The notes beneath the pieces are model-generated. The model saw only the letters and a program-made list of their open reading frames with translations, was not told the origin of the DNA and did not search any database. From positions 744,001-808,000 of the forward strand of contig NZ_SJPP01000003.1 in assembly GCF_007860075.1 (NCBI RefSeq): a stretch of 64,000 nt of DNA, in the 5' to 3' direction. The stretch is from Symmachiella macrocystis (GTDB lineage Bacteria > Planctomycetota > Planctomycetia > Planctomycetales > Planctomycetaceae). Made by a program: the position numbers and the translations under genes. Shown one piece after another: positions 50,753-60,153 of this stretch (position 1 is its first letter; each line of letters begins with the position of its first letter).

Positions 50753-51663
50753 TTCGCACGCCCCTTGGTTTTCAGGATGGGGGTCAGCAGTCGCTTAAGG
50801 TTGCCGCTGAGAATCAATTGCCGCTGCGCGTTGGTGAGGACCGCGCTGTAGATTTTTCCGAGTTGCGAAGCAAAACTCCGACCGCCGGCGTCGCTACCAT
50901 AAATCACCCGCTCCGCCCCCAATTCACGGACCGCCATCTCTACCAGTCCCGCTGTGGGATCACTGCCAGCCGTACCGAGCGAAACATTGGGAAAGGGTCG
51001 TACCGCCCGAATCCCCTGCTCCCAATTGCCCCCCGCGTGTCCACAAATAAACTGTGCATCGGGATGCCGCGCCGCCAGCGCCGTCAGATCGTCCGGTGTC
51101 GATTCACCCGGGAGGTTCCCGGTGGTCTTGATCCAGGTGTGCTGAAACACGACGGCGTTCAGCTCAGTGGCCAATTCAATGATCGCATCCAGCGCCTCGT
51201 CATCGCACTTCCGCGCCACCCACAGTTTGATGCCCACCATCGGACCATTCTCGATGCAGCGCCGCATTTCGCTGAGGCTCATCTCGACATGGTTGGGGCT
51301 GACATAGGCATAGGCCAACGCTCGTTCCTCGGAGCCTTTGATGGCTGCCAAGACTTGATCGTTTTGCCGGCGAAGTTCTTCGGCCGATGGATCGGTCTGA
51401 AACGGCCACCCCATGTAGACGACCAGCCGTGATATGCCCAAACGGTCGGCGAATTTCAGCAGATTGGCCATCCGCTCCGTCGGCGTCTTCCCCTCAACCC
51501 CGGAAAGATGGCAATGATTGTCCCAGATCACCGGCGACTCAGAGGTTTCGTCGCCACGGACACGTTCACTCCACGACATCCCCAGCGCTGCTAGCGCCCC
51601 GAATGCCAAGCATTCCCGCCGCGTTACGCCACGGTGCATCTCGTTTGGGTGGGATTGTGACAT
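50749..51663 (-). CDS. Tat-type exported amidohydrolase
   Basis: A 304-residue amidohydrolase-2 protein. The N-terminus has a twin-arginine-like signal (TRRECLAFGALAALGMSW). The strand-1 metal motif is W-D-N-H-C-H (VIWDNHCHLSG), so HxH is intact, with H in VVFQHTW and ICGHAGG, and D in VIYGSDAGG. Family members hydrolyse or decarboxylate small cyclic substrates; the substrate is unknown. Several in-frame starts are possible (TTG 51714, ATG 51687, 51669, 51663, 51639); 51663 gives a normal-length Tat signal and is used. The next gene starts inside its stop codon. Confidence 0.72.
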   Translation of the reverse strand: MSQSHPNEMHRGVTRRECLAFGALAALGMSWSERVRGDETSESPVIWDNHCHLSGVEGKTPTERMANLLKFADRLGISRLVVYMGWPFQTDPSAEELRRQNDQVLAAIKGSEERALAYAYVSPNHVEMSLSEMRRCIENGPMVGIKLWVARKCDDEALDAIIELATELNAVVFQHTWIKTTGNLPGESTPDDLTALAARHPDAQFICGHAGGNWEQGIRAVRPFPNVSLGTAGSDPTAGLVEMAVRELGAERVIYGSDAGGRSFASQLGKIYSAVLTNAQRQLILSGNLKRLLTPILKTKGRAN

Positions 51664-51765
51664 AGGCATCGAACAACAATCATGCATTTCATAGAGACCA
51701 GAACATTGTCTCAATCAGGTCCACCGCAGCCCGTCATCTACCCAACGCCCAGTTAAAACGGGCTG

Positions 51766-52611
51766 TTACAACACCAAGTGCGTCATCGCTTCTTCGGGCG
51801 ACATGATGTAGCTGATGTAAAACGGGCCGAATTCGGCGTACTTGGCTGAGGCTTCATCGAACCGCATGGTATAGACGATCTCTTTGATAAATTCCGGTGA
51901 GCGGCCCCACAGCGTGACGCCCCATTCGAAGTCGTCCAATCCGGTTGAAGCGGTGATAAGTTGTGTCACCTTACCAGCGAACATCATTCCACTGCGGCCA
52001 TGCTCGGTCATCATCTCCATGCGACGGCTATAGGGGAGCGTGTACCAATTGGCGTGCGGGTCGCGGATTTTGTTCATCGGATAGAACGACATCACCGGCC
52101 AGGGCGGAATCTCCGGAAACAGTCGTTGCTTGCGCATGGCGACTTCGCGTTGCTCATAGGCTTTGAGCTTTGCCCCATATTCGGGACTGTCCGCCGCTGT
52201 TCCTTCGGCAACCAGTCGCTGACCATATTGTTCGAGCGTGGGAACGTATTCCGAAACTTCCGTGATGGAAACGAACGAATACGCTGCTTCCAGGGCCGTG
52301 CCGAACGTCGAGCTGCGGATCTGGTGTTGGATGGAATCGATCACCAACGGGTCGGGATCGAGGATCATCAAGCCCAGGTCCGCTTTGTGGCCGGAAACAA
52401 TCGACGTGACCAACCGTTTTGGCGCCCCCTCGCGATCGGGATTGAGGATTTCCGCCAATTCGCGGCGGCCTTCGGCGCGTTCTTCTTCGTCAAAGTCTGC
52501 CAATACGTTTTGATCGACGATGTAATACAAATGCAGGCAATGCCAGCCATCGCTCATCAGGATGGTCGGTTCGGGTTGCGGAGCAGAACCAGGACGAGAA
52601 GGACGATTCAC
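51766..52611 (-). CDS. chdC: Coproheme decarboxylase (HemQ/ChdC, chlorite-dismutase family)
   Basis: A 281-residue haem enzyme decarboxylating coproheme to haem b in the coproporphyrin-dependent route. Seen are WHCLHLYYIVDQ at the N-terminus, YPMNKIRDPHANWYTLPYSRR (about 177-197) with the Tyr used in the reaction in the NWY segment, and the C-terminal FAGKVTQLITASTG, DFEWGVTLWG and MRFDEASAKYAEFG, matching HemQ/ChdC rather than true chlorite dismutase as I recall the family. It starts at GTG 52611, with ATG 52557 as an alternative. It lies at the upstream end of the minus-strand hydrolase cluster; functional links with hemB at 10433 are by pathway only. Confidence 0.88.
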   Translation of the reverse strand: MNRPSRPGSAPQPEPTILMSDGWHCLHLYYIVDQNVLADFDEEERAEGRRELAEILNPDREGAPKRLVTSIVSGHKADLGLMILDPDPLVIDSIQHQIRSSTFGTALEAAYSFVSITEVSEYVPTLEQYGQRLVAEGTAADSPEYGAKLKAYEQREVAMRKQRLFPEIPPWPVMSFYPMNKIRDPHANWYTLPYSRRMEMMTEHGRSGMMFAGKVTQLITASTGLDDFEWGVTLWGRSPEFIKEIVYTMRFDEASAKYAEFGPFYISYIMSPEEAMTHLVL

Positions 52612-52871
52612 GGTGGTCTCAATCTATAGAAAAAGGAACGTTGGTTTTACAGAGGTTGAACGTGGGCCCGTTTGATTGTGCGGCGGTCTCCCAATCTCGC
52701 ACCGACGGCAAAGCGTTTATTTTAGGTCGCTCACCGCAGGTCGGCAACCAAGCCGGCGGTGAACTGTTACACGCGGCCGATATCCGTCATACTAACAAGC
52801 AGCATTTCACATGAGAAACCTGAGCCAATCCTACCGCCCAATTGAATTGAGCATGAATCGAGGAAGCAGCC

Positions 52872-54527
52872 ATGCGACGCACATTTGTCTTAGCTTTGAC
52901 CGCAGCGATTTTGGGAATAACCGCCGCTTGCGGCGCAGCTGAGGAACCGCCAAAGTTGCAAAAATCGTTGCACATGGTGCCAATGCGCGACGGAACCCGC
53001 CTGTCGACGGTCGTCTATCGACCCGCCGACCAAAAAGGGCCGCTGCCGGTTATCTTTATTCGCGGCCCCTACGGAAAACTGCCGCAACAAGCCGCGGCGG
53101 GAATGTGCGCACGCGGGTACGTGGTCGTGTCGCAAGACGTACGAGGTCGTTTTGATTCCGAAGGCAATGATGCCATCGTGTTTCACAACGGTGGTTGGAG
53201 CGAACGACGGGATGGGCATGATTCGATCAACTGGATCACCGAACAAGAATGGAGCGATGACAATATCGCCTCCTGGGGCGGCTCGGCTTTGGGGATCACG
53301 CAAAACATGCAGGCGGTCGATGCGCCTCCAGCTCTCAAAGCACAATGGGTCATGGTGGCATTCTCCGACATGTATTCACAAGGTTCCTATCAGGGAGGCG
53401 CGCTCCGCCAATCGCTGATGAAAACCTGGCTGAAGAAACATAAGTTCGACCCGCGATCATTGGAGACATTCTTAGCGCACCCCAAGTACGACAAATTTTG
53501 GGAAGAGGTCAATCCTGAAGCCCGCGCCGCGGACGTGCATGCCCCGGGAATCTATTTCGGCGGCTGGTATGACATTTTCCTGCAAGGGACTTTGAACTCG
53601 TTTGAATCGATTCACAACCATGGCGGCGACGGCGCGCGCGGCAACTGCCGCTTGATCGTAGGTCCCTACGCGCATGGAGGCTTTACGGAACTGACCTACC
53701 CGGATAACTCTGCCATCCCCAATGCCCCCCAGGCGGGCGATGCGTTGCGGTATTTTGATCACTTGACGAAGGGAATCGACAACGGCGTTGAGAACGATCA
53801 GCCGGTGCACTACTACGTGATGGGCGATCCCGAAGATAACACCGCCCCGGGGAATTTCTGGCGTTCCGCCGACAATTGGCCACCGCCTTCGCAACTGACA
53901 CCATTTTACTTCCATCAGAACCACCAACTCTCGCAAGCCCCCCCGACGACCGACGGTAGTTTGGAGTACCAATACGATCCGGAGAATCCCGTCCCGACGG
54001 TCGGCGGCCAAAACCTGTTCCTGGATCGGGGCCCTAAAGACCAGCGAAAAATTGAAAGCCGCGACGACGTGTTGCTGTTCACCACCGACACGCTCACCGA
54101 ACCGGTAGAAGTCAGCGGACGGATTCGGGCCACCCTGTTTGTGTCCTCTGACTGTCCCGACACCGATTTCACAGTCAAGCTGTCGGATGTTTATCCCGAT
54201 GGACGCTCAATGCTGGTGACCGACGGCATCCTGCGTGCGCGGCATCGCATCGGTTTTGATCGTGAGGATTTTCTCAAACCGGGCGAGGTTTATGAACTGA
54301 CCGTGGATCTGTGGAGCACCTCGCTGATCTTCAATCGCGGACACAAAATCCGGATCGCGGTCTCTTCATCGAATCACCCCCGCTTTGACACCAATCCCAA
54401 TACCGGCAGCTCCATCCGTGCCGATGACAAAACCCGCGTCGCCACGAACAAACTGTACCTCTCACCAACACGCGCCTCTCACGTGACCCTGCCGATTTTT
54501 ACCGCACCCGCAACGACTGGAAAATAG
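52872..54527 (+). CDS. CocE/NonD family serine hydrolase, exported
   Basis: A 551-residue alpha/beta hydrolase with a signal peptide (ending about residue 22, ITAACGAAEE). The catalytic triad is readable: S138 in WGGSALGI, D234 in GGWYDIF and H268 in GPYAHGGF. The C-terminal third is the jelly-roll domain of X-Pro dipeptidyl-peptidase (VEVSGRIRATLFVSSDCPDTD, NRGHKIRIAVSSSNHPRF). Relatives hydrolyse acyl esters or Xaa-Pro peptide bonds; the real substrate is unknown. The start has GAGGAAG eight bases before ATG 52872. It is divergent from chdC with a 260-base gap. Confidence 0.88.
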   Translation: MRRTFVLALTAAILGITAACGAAEEPPKLQKSLHMVPMRDGTRLSTVVYRPADQKGPLPVIFIRGPYGKLPQQAAAGMCARGYVVVSQDVRGRFDSEGNDAIVFHNGGWSERRDGHDSINWITEQEWSDDNIASWGGSALGITQNMQAVDAPPALKAQWVMVAFSDMYSQGSYQGGALRQSLMKTWLKKHKFDPRSLETFLAHPKYDKFWEEVNPEARAADVHAPGIYFGGWYDIFLQGTLNSFESIHNHGGDGARGNCRLIVGPYAHGGFTELTYPDNSAIPNAPQAGDALRYFDHLTKGIDNGVENDQPVHYYVMGDPEDNTAPGNFWRSADNWPPPSQLTPFYFHQNHQLSQAPPTTDGSLEYQYDPENPVPTVGGQNLFLDRGPKDQRKIESRDDVLLFTTDTLTEPVEVSGRIRATLFVSSDCPDTDFTVKLSDVYPDGRSMLVTDGILRARHRIGFDREDFLKPGEVYELTVDLWSTSLIFNRGHKIRIAVSSSNHPRFDTNPNTGSSIRADDKTRVATNKLYLSPTRASHVTLPIFTAPATTGK

Positions 54528-54603
54528 AGTCGACCTCGGAAAACTCCAAAGGATCCGGAATGGTATCTCGGAAAATACTCTTGCTCAAAAACTGGCTGAC
54601 CTC

Positions 54604-56088
54604 ATGACCGCACCGTTATTACACATGACCGGCATCTCCAAACGGTTTGGAGCGACGCAGGCGCTGAGCGATGTGACCATTGATGTCCGTGCGGGGCGGG
54701 TGACGGCCTTGATTGGCGAGAATGGCGCCGGCAAAAGCACATTGATGAAGGTGCTCAGCGGCGCGCATCGCACGGACTCCGGAACAATGACTTTGGCCGG
54801 CAAACCGTATGCTCCGCAGGGACCGCACGATGCGCGACTGGCGGGGGTGAGCATGATCTACCAGGAACTCAACCTGGCGCCCGAATTGAGCATCGAAGAC
54901 AACATCATGCTCGGCCAAGAGCGGAAGCGGCGCGGTCTGCTCGATCGTCCCGCACAACGACGCATGGTGCGTGATGCGTTGGAGTTGTTGGGACATGCGG
55001 ATTTGCGGCCTGATATTCCGGTTCACAGTCTTTCGATTGCGATGCAACAACTTGTCGAAATCGCGCGGGCCTTGGTCATCGACGCCAAGGTGATTGTCTT
55101 TGATGAACCGACTAGTTCGCTCACGCGGCACGACGTGGAACATCTGTTCGGCGTGATTCGCAAACTCAAAGCGTCGGGGATTGGTGTTGTTTATATCAGC
55201 CATTTTCTTGAAGAAATTCGCGAGGTCTGCGACGACTATGCAGTCCTGCGTGATGGCCGTTCGGTGGGACAAGGATCCCTGTCCGGCACAACGGATGACG
55301 ATATTGTTTCGCTGATGGTGGGACGCAGCGTGGAGGAATTATTCCCCTCCGTGCCGCACGAACCGGGCGAGGTCATTTTGTCACTCGACAATTTGAGCGG
55401 AAAGGTAAGTCCCCAGGAGGTATCGCTGCAGTTGCGGCGGGGGGAGATTCTGGGAATCGCGGGACTGGTGGGAGCGGGGCGGACGGAGTTGTTGCGGTGT
55501 TTGTTTGGACTGGATGCGGTCACCAGCGGCAAGATAAATATTGGCGGTGTAACGCCCTCGCACTCTCCGGCAGCGCGGATCCGCGCGGGATTGGGACTTG
55601 TTTCTGAGGATCGCAAAGTCGAGGGATTGGCGCAAAGCCGCTCGATCGCCGACAATGCGACCTACAGTCGACTACAATCATACAGCCGCTTTGGCTGGTT
55701 GAACCTGTCCCGCCGCCGCGAAGCGATGCAGCACTGGATGAAGCGATTGAACATCAAAGCCCGCTCGCAAGATCAAGCAGTGCAGGATCTGTCAGGTGGC
55801 AACCAACAAAAAGTCGCCATCGCCCGCGTACTACACCAGAACGCCGACGTATTGTTGCTGGACGAACCAACCCGCGGCATCGATGTCGGCACCAAAGCGG
55901 AGATCTACCGCCTGATGGGCGAAGCCGCCGCAGCAGGCAAAGCGGTGATTTTTGTCAGTTCCTACCTCACCGAATTGCTAGCCGTGTGCGACCGCGTCGG
56001 CGTGATGTCCCGCGGCCGGCTGCGCGAAATCCGTAACGTGGCCGATTGGACCGAAGAAGACGTGATGAGCCAAGCGGTCAGCGGGTGA
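54604..56088 (+). CDS. Sugar ABC transporter ATPase (RbsA/XylG type, two NBDs)
   Basis: A 494-residue duplicated ABC ATPase. The first Walker A is GENGAGKST (38-46), with Walker B VIVFDEPTSSLTR. The second half has the degenerate Walker A GLVGAGRTELLR (no Lys, normal in RbsA-type second domains), the strong signature LSGGNQQKVAIARVL and VLLLDEPTRGIDVG. Such proteins drive import of ribose, xylose, galactose or autoinducer-2 with one permease and a binding protein. Neither is adjacent: upstream is a CocE hydrolase, downstream a convergent HAD gene. The sugar-binding lipoprotein at 3887 is a distant candidate partner. ATG 54604 has no clear ribosome site. Confidence 0.9.
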   Translation: MTAPLLHMTGISKRFGATQALSDVTIDVRAGRVTALIGENGAGKSTLMKVLSGAHRTDSGTMTLAGKPYAPQGPHDARLAGVSMIYQELNLAPELSIEDNIMLGQERKRRGLLDRPAQRRMVRDALELLGHADLRPDIPVHSLSIAMQQLVEIARALVIDAKVIVFDEPTSSLTRHDVEHLFGVIRKLKASGIGVVYISHFLEEIREVCDDYAVLRDGRSVGQGSLSGTTDDDIVSLMVGRSVEELFPSVPHEPGEVILSLDNLSGKVSPQEVSLQLRRGEILGIAGLVGAGRTELLRCLFGLDAVTSGKINIGGVTPSHSPAARIRAGLGLVSEDRKVEGLAQSRSIADNATYSRLQSYSRFGWLNLSRRREAMQHWMKRLNIKARSQDQAVQDLSGGNQQKVAIARVLHQNADVLLLDEPTRGIDVGTKAEIYRLMGEAAAAGKAVIFVSSYLTELLAVCDRVGVMSRGRLREIRNVADWTEEDVMSQAVSG

Positions 56089-56095
56089 TCGTGCG

Positions 56096-56776
56096 TTACG
56101 CCGTAACCAACAATTCCAAAAACGGCGCCGCGTCCGCGAAATCTTGCACCAACAAATCGGGTTTTGCCTCGCGTAGTGCATCCACATCGTGCGTGCCGGT
56201 GGCTACGGCGATGGCTTGAGCGCCGATCGCTCGCGCGCAGCGGATGTCGAGCGGCGTATCGCCGATGACGAAGATTCGGTCCGGTGTGATGCGGTTGTCG
56301 AAACGAGTGTGCACTTCGGCCAGTGCCAAGCGGGCCACATCATCGCGATCGGTATGGTCGGCGCCGAACCCACCAAACGTGAAATGGTCATTGAGCCCGT
56401 AGTGCCCTAATTTGTGCTGCGCTGCCGGGTGGGAATTGCCGGTTAACAGCCCCAACGTCACGTCGTCCCGGGCGGCGAGCGTGGCCAACAATTCCGGAAT
56501 GCCGGGCAAGACGCGTCCCTTGCACTCGGCCAATGAAATCGGCAGATGTTCTAAATAGGCGGCGAGGTAGACCTCCCAATTTTCATCGCTCCGCTCGACG
56601 TCGTGCAGTTCGAACAGTTCCTCGACAATCGCACGATCCGTGCGGCCGGTCGTGACGACTTCGGTCTTTGAGGCATCGCAATTGTACACGGTCAGCATCG
56701 CCGTCCGCAGGGCAGCAAGGCCTGCTCCGGCAGAATGGATCAACGTGCCATCGATATCGAACAAACAAACGTACAT
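56096..56776 (-). CDS. HAD-superfamily phosphatase (phosphoglycolate phosphatase-like)
   Basis: A 226-residue haloacid-dehalogenase subfamily IA protein. Motif I is FDIDGTLIHSAGAG (nucleophile Asp in D-x-D). Motif II is LLTGN, and the last acidic motif is VFVIGDTPLDIRCARA-like (FVIGDTPLDI). The cap is small and helical as in Gph/PGPase. Substrates may be phosphoglycolate or a sugar phosphate. ATG 56776 has GGGAGAGG directly before it, which fixes the start over an open extension to 56821. It is convergent with the sugar ATPase gene, with seven bases between them. Confidence 0.88.
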   Translation of the reverse strand: MYVCLFDIDGTLIHSAGAGLAALRTAMLTVYNCDASKTEVVTTGRTDRAIVEELFELHDVERSDENWEVYLAAYLEHLPISLAECKGRVLPGIPELLATLAARDDVTLGLLTGNSHPAAQHKLGHYGLNDHFTFGGFGADHTDRDDVARLALAEVHTRFDNRITPDRIFVIGDTPLDIRCARAIGAQAIAVATGTHDVDALREAKPDLLVQDFADAAPFLELLVTA

Positions 56777-56842
56777 ACCTCTCCCTGACACGAAATAAAA
56801 ACGGCCAACGGCCCAAATCACAAACGAATGGCCGCTGCGGGA

Positions 56843-58360
56843 TCACCCAAACATTTCCGGCACGTAATCGGCCGATTCGGGGACCAAGGGGATTTGGCGG
56901 TTGCCGCGGTTGGTCAGCGTGGCGTGCGGATCGATGCCCAGTGCGTGGTAGATCGTGGCGAGCAAGTCCTTGGGGCCGACGGGCCGGTCAATCGGATCAC
57001 CGGCGTGCCGGTCGGTCGCACCGACGACATTCCCCCGCGCGATTCCACCACCGGCAAACATTACCGAATAGGCGCGTGACCAGTGATCACGCCCCCCTCC
57101 TCGGCCGGTGCTCAATTTGGGTGTGCGGCCATGCTCGCTGAGGCAAACCACCAACGTGTCGTCCAACATGCCCCGCTGTTCCAGATCCAAAATCAGTCCG
57201 GAATACGCACGGTCAAATGGCGGTAAAAGTTGATCCAACATCCGTGGGTAGTGATTCCAGTGTGTATCCCAGGCGTCGCCGGCCAAACCGTACTCGTCCC
57301 AAAACACGCTGACCAACTTGGTGCCGGCTTCCAACATCCGTCGTCCGGCGAGGCAAGATTGGCCGAACAATGTCATGCCGTACAGGTCGCGCGTCGCTTG
57401 CGGTTCGCTGCGGACATCCAACGCACTGGAAACTTCGCGCGACGTGATCAACGAAAACGCCATATCCTGGTATTGCGACATGGCCAACGCATTGCTGCCC
57501 ATGTCGATTTGATTGCGCGAGGCGTCGAATTGCTCCAAGAGAGTGCGACGGCGATTCAGCCGATCCAGTTTCACCTCGGGCAACGGTTTCGTGGTGGCCA
57601 GTTTGAAATGGCTCTCCAAATCGCAACCGACATAGGGATCGTGACAATCGATTTTTCGATCCGCCAACGTCTTGACCACCGACCGCGTTGCCTTGCCTGT
57701 ATATTCGGTGTAGATCGGGTTGTAGCTGGCGCCGAGATACGAGGCATAAGGGCCCGCGCGGGCGACTTCGCCGACGCGTTGACTGCTAAAGGGAAACGGC
57801 AGCGCTAAGTTATCGGGAATGCCCGTTGCCTGGCCCTGCTTTTTTTGCCGCTCGAAATATTCGACGACCGAGCCAACGTAGGGATGGTGCCGTTGATCGT
57901 ATGGGCTGAGTTCCATCGCCGTTTCGATCGAAGGAATCCCCGTCGTGGCGAATGCGACGCCGTGTACGGGATGGGCGTGTGTTACCGACCGGACGACCGT
58001 CACGCGGTCCATGATTTTGGCCATCTCCGGCAGATGCTCGCAGACGTCGAGACCCGGCACGACAGACGGGATCGGCTTCATCGTCCCGCGAATTTCGACC
58101 GGGGCGTGGGGCTTCATGTCCACGGTCTCTAGCTGGCTGGGCGCCCCGTAAAGGTACAGGAATAGGCAACGTTTGGCGGACCCGAATCCAATGCCCTGCG
58201 GTGTGGTAGACGCCGCAGCTAGTTTTTGCGAGGCGAGCAGTTGCGGCAACGAGAGCCCCGCCGCTGCGAGACCGCCGGCATGCAACAATTCCCGTCGCGT
58301 GATGTTTGAAGGCTTGCGTTGGCCCAAAATCGAAATCGGTGATCCGAGAACCCGCAGCAT
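56843..58360 (-). CDS. DUF1501 protein, Tat-exported
   Basis: A 505-residue planctomycete DUF1501 protein. A twin-arginine motif (NITRRELLHAGGLAAAGLSL) begins the sequence. Family features follow: RCLFLYLYGAPSQLETVDMKP, DVCEHLPEMAKIMDRVTVVRS, HPVHGVAFATTGIP, DLYGMTLFGQSCLAGRRMLEAG and LVVCLSEHGRTPKL. The fold is related to alkaline phosphatase/sulfatase (metal site near SEHGRTP and DHWSRA), but no activity is established. These genes usually follow DUF1549/DUF1553 genes; here the partner is absent and the gene stands alone between a HAD gene and a lipoprotein gene. AGGAG seven bases before ATG 58360 supports the start. Confidence 0.92.
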   Translation of the reverse strand: MLRVLGSPISILGQRKPSNITRRELLHAGGLAAAGLSLPQLLASQKLAAASTTPQGIGFGSAKRCLFLYLYGAPSQLETVDMKPHAPVEIRGTMKPIPSVVPGLDVCEHLPEMAKIMDRVTVVRSVTHAHPVHGVAFATTGIPSIETAMELSPYDQRHHPYVGSVVEYFERQKKQGQATGIPDNLALPFPFSSQRVGEVARAGPYASYLGASYNPIYTEYTGKATRSVVKTLADRKIDCHDPYVGCDLESHFKLATTKPLPEVKLDRLNRRRTLLEQFDASRNQIDMGSNALAMSQYQDMAFSLITSREVSSALDVRSEPQATRDLYGMTLFGQSCLAGRRMLEAGTKLVSVFWDEYGLAGDAWDTHWNHYPRMLDQLLPPFDRAYSGLILDLEQRGMLDDTLVVCLSEHGRTPKLSTGRGGGRDHWSRAYSVMFAGGGIARGNVVGATDRHAGDPIDRPVGPKDLLATIYHALGIDPHATLTNRGNRQIPLVPESADYVPEMFG

Positions 58361-58493
58361 CGACCACTCCTGGAGAGGCTAAATTGCCGAACTACCTACG
58401 GATCAATGATACCGGTCGACATCGGCTGTCACAAGAGGGGTGTTGCCATCCACAATTGGCCGTTGGTGCGAAAATGGCGAACATTGCGGCAAG

Positions 58494-58886
58494 TCAGTTC
58501 GACGTCATGTTGATGTTATATTCGTTATCACCGGAATTCACCGTAAATTTCAATTCGCTTTCTGAAGCGTATCTGGCCGGCACGTTTTTGATTCCCAAGC
58601 TGGGATCGAAACTGACCCGCGCAGTACACGGCCCGACTTTCACGCCTTCGAGGTCGACGAAGTACATCGCTTTGTAGAATCCTTCAGCATCAGACCTAGC
58701 GATCGATGTGTGAGTTTCATCCGTCTCGAAGCGGATCAGCATGTTGGGGAGCGGTTTCCCATTCCAGGTAATTTTTCCGTGCACAGTTCCCAATTCAGAT
58801 GTTGCCCGCGCACTGTTGCCACATCCAATGATTGTCGCAAGGATCGAGGCAAACAGTCCAACCAACAAGAGCGCCTGACGTGCCAT
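58494..58886 (-). CDS. Lipoprotein with carboxypeptidase-regulatory-like fold
   Basis: A 130-residue lipoprotein; the lipobox is LATIIGCGN (C22). The mature part (GTVHGKITWNGKPLPNMLIRFE, ARSDAEGFYKAMYF, GPCTARVSFD) looks like the beta-sandwich of carboxypeptidase-regulatory-like domains that is common in small planctomycete lipoproteins near DUF1559 genes. Its role is unknown. The DUF1559 gene lies about 200 bases upstream with a terminator between, so this gene likely has its own promoter. Confidence 0.8.
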   Translation of the reverse strand: MARQALLLVGLFASILATIIGCGNSARATSELGTVHGKITWNGKPLPNMLIRFETDETHTSIARSDAEGFYKAMYFVDLEGVKVGPCTARVSFDPSLGIKNVPARYASESELKFTVNSGDNEYNINMTSN

Positions 58887-58979
58887 GCTCTGCTCATCCT
58901 TTTATTCGAGTCACCACCCGCAGCATCGATGCGGAATCGCACGCTCGATTCCGCGGTCACTGCCAATACGAAACATCCG

Positions 58980-59013
58980 AAAAACACGGTGGTTCTCAAT
59001 GAAAACCACCGTG
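58980..59013 (-). terminator. Rho-independent terminator after the first DUF1559 gene
   Basis: CACGGTGGTT (58985-58994) pairs perfectly with AACCACCGTG (59004-59013), with a nine-base loop. On the minus strand a T-rich run (complement of 58980-58984) follows the stem. It sits between the DUF1559 gene and the lipoprotein gene. Confidence 0.85.
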
Positions 59014-59088
59014 GTTAAAAAGTCGAGGCCGCCAAACGTCCAATGCTCAGCAGGTCCTTGGGAACTTGCAACAATTGCTCCCCGGAAC

Positions 59089-60153
59089 CTACTCGAAACT
59101 AACGATTTCCCCACCGGCTATCGTTGAAAATTGGCGATATTGCGTGAGGTCGATGCTATCGTTGACAAATTGAACCGAACCATCGGCCAACAGGAAAAAA
59201 CCGCCTCCGGTATGCGAACTTCGAAAGTTACTCATCCAGTGCGGTCCACCATTGAGGCTCGACCGACAATCCAACAAGCCAGCCACAATGATCTCCGATG
59301 TGGTCACGGGATTCTTGTTCAGCCTCTCCACCGTACTGCAGAACACGCTCGCGGTATGCAGTCCAACCGTGGTTGTGTAACCATCATTTGAAGGTTCCGG
59401 GCTGACCCAAAAAACATCGGCTTTGCGATTCACCCCCGGATTGAGCGGCGATTGCGCAGTGGTTGGGTCCGTGCAGCCAACTCCGACACACAGGGGAAAC
59501 GTTTCCCCGCCGGCACCTTCCCCCATCATGAATGTGTTTGAGGTACCGTCCGTAATTTTTGCGATCCGTGTGGACTGGTCTAGGTTGAACATGCCTCGTT
59601 CAGAGCTAGGAATATTGCCATGGGTCGCCGGACCATAAACCGGATGCCCTCCCTCATAACAAATGGCGTCGTTGATTCCTTTGGATAACATGTAGTGCGT
59701 CACGCCACCTGTCCCTAGCCCCGGCAGCGCGAACTCAAGAACCGGATCAAATGCCGTATTCTCGGTTGGTACAGACGGGCAGATCAAACTGTTGATTGGT
59801 GTCGCCTGCACACCTGCCGGTTGATCGGTCCATTGCAATGAGTAATCGTAGAGATTCTCAAGGTTTCCCTGGTCGAAATACGGAAGCGAGGCAGTCAAGG
59901 CTCCACTAAACACGTTGCCATCCAGATCAGAAATGCCCCCGATAGGAAACATCAAAAACACATCGTGGTAGTTGTGCATCGCCAATCCGAGTTGCTTCAG
60001 ATTGTTGCGGCACTGTGTCCGGCGGGCCGCTTCGCGCGCCTGCTGGACTGCCGGCAGCAACAGCGCAATGAGAATCGCAATAATGGCAATGACCACCAAC
60101 AATTCGATCAACGTAAACGCGTGTCGCTTTTGTGCGGAAAAACTTAGTCTCAT
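59089..60153 (-). CDS. DUF1559 protein with type IV pilin-like N-terminus
   Basis: A 354-residue protein from ATG 60153, preceded by GAAAGG. The N-terminal prepilin signal is [22 protein letters not shown], with Ala instead of the usual Gly before the cleavage point and Glu at +5. [22 protein letters not shown] is the DUF1559 core. Near the C-terminus comes [17 protein letters not shown], the H...DG motif characteristic of planctomycete 'Xaa-DG' pseudopilins. These are exported, presumably assembled or anchored at the envelope; no activity is known. The frame extends another 99 codons upstream but without similarity. It lies 450 bases downstream of a second DUF1559 gene with its terminator. 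Confidence 0.9.
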   Translation of the reverse strand: MRLSFSAQKRHAFTLIELLVVIAIIAILIALLLPAVQQAREAARRTQCRNNLKQLGLAMHNYHDVFLMFPIGGISDLDGNVFSGALTASLPYFDQGNLENLYDYSLQWTDQPAGVQATPINSLICPSVPTENTAFDPVLEFALPGLGTGGVTHYMLSKGINDAICYEGGHPVYGPATHGNIPSSERGMFNLDQSTRIAKITDGTSNTFMMGEGAGGETFPLCVGVGCTDPTTAQSPLNPGVNRKADVFWVSPEPSNDGYTTTVGLHTASVFCSTVERLNKNPVTTSEIIVAGLLDCRSSLNGGPHWMSNFRSSHTGGGFFLLADGSVQFVNDSIDLTQYRQFSTIAGGEIVSFE

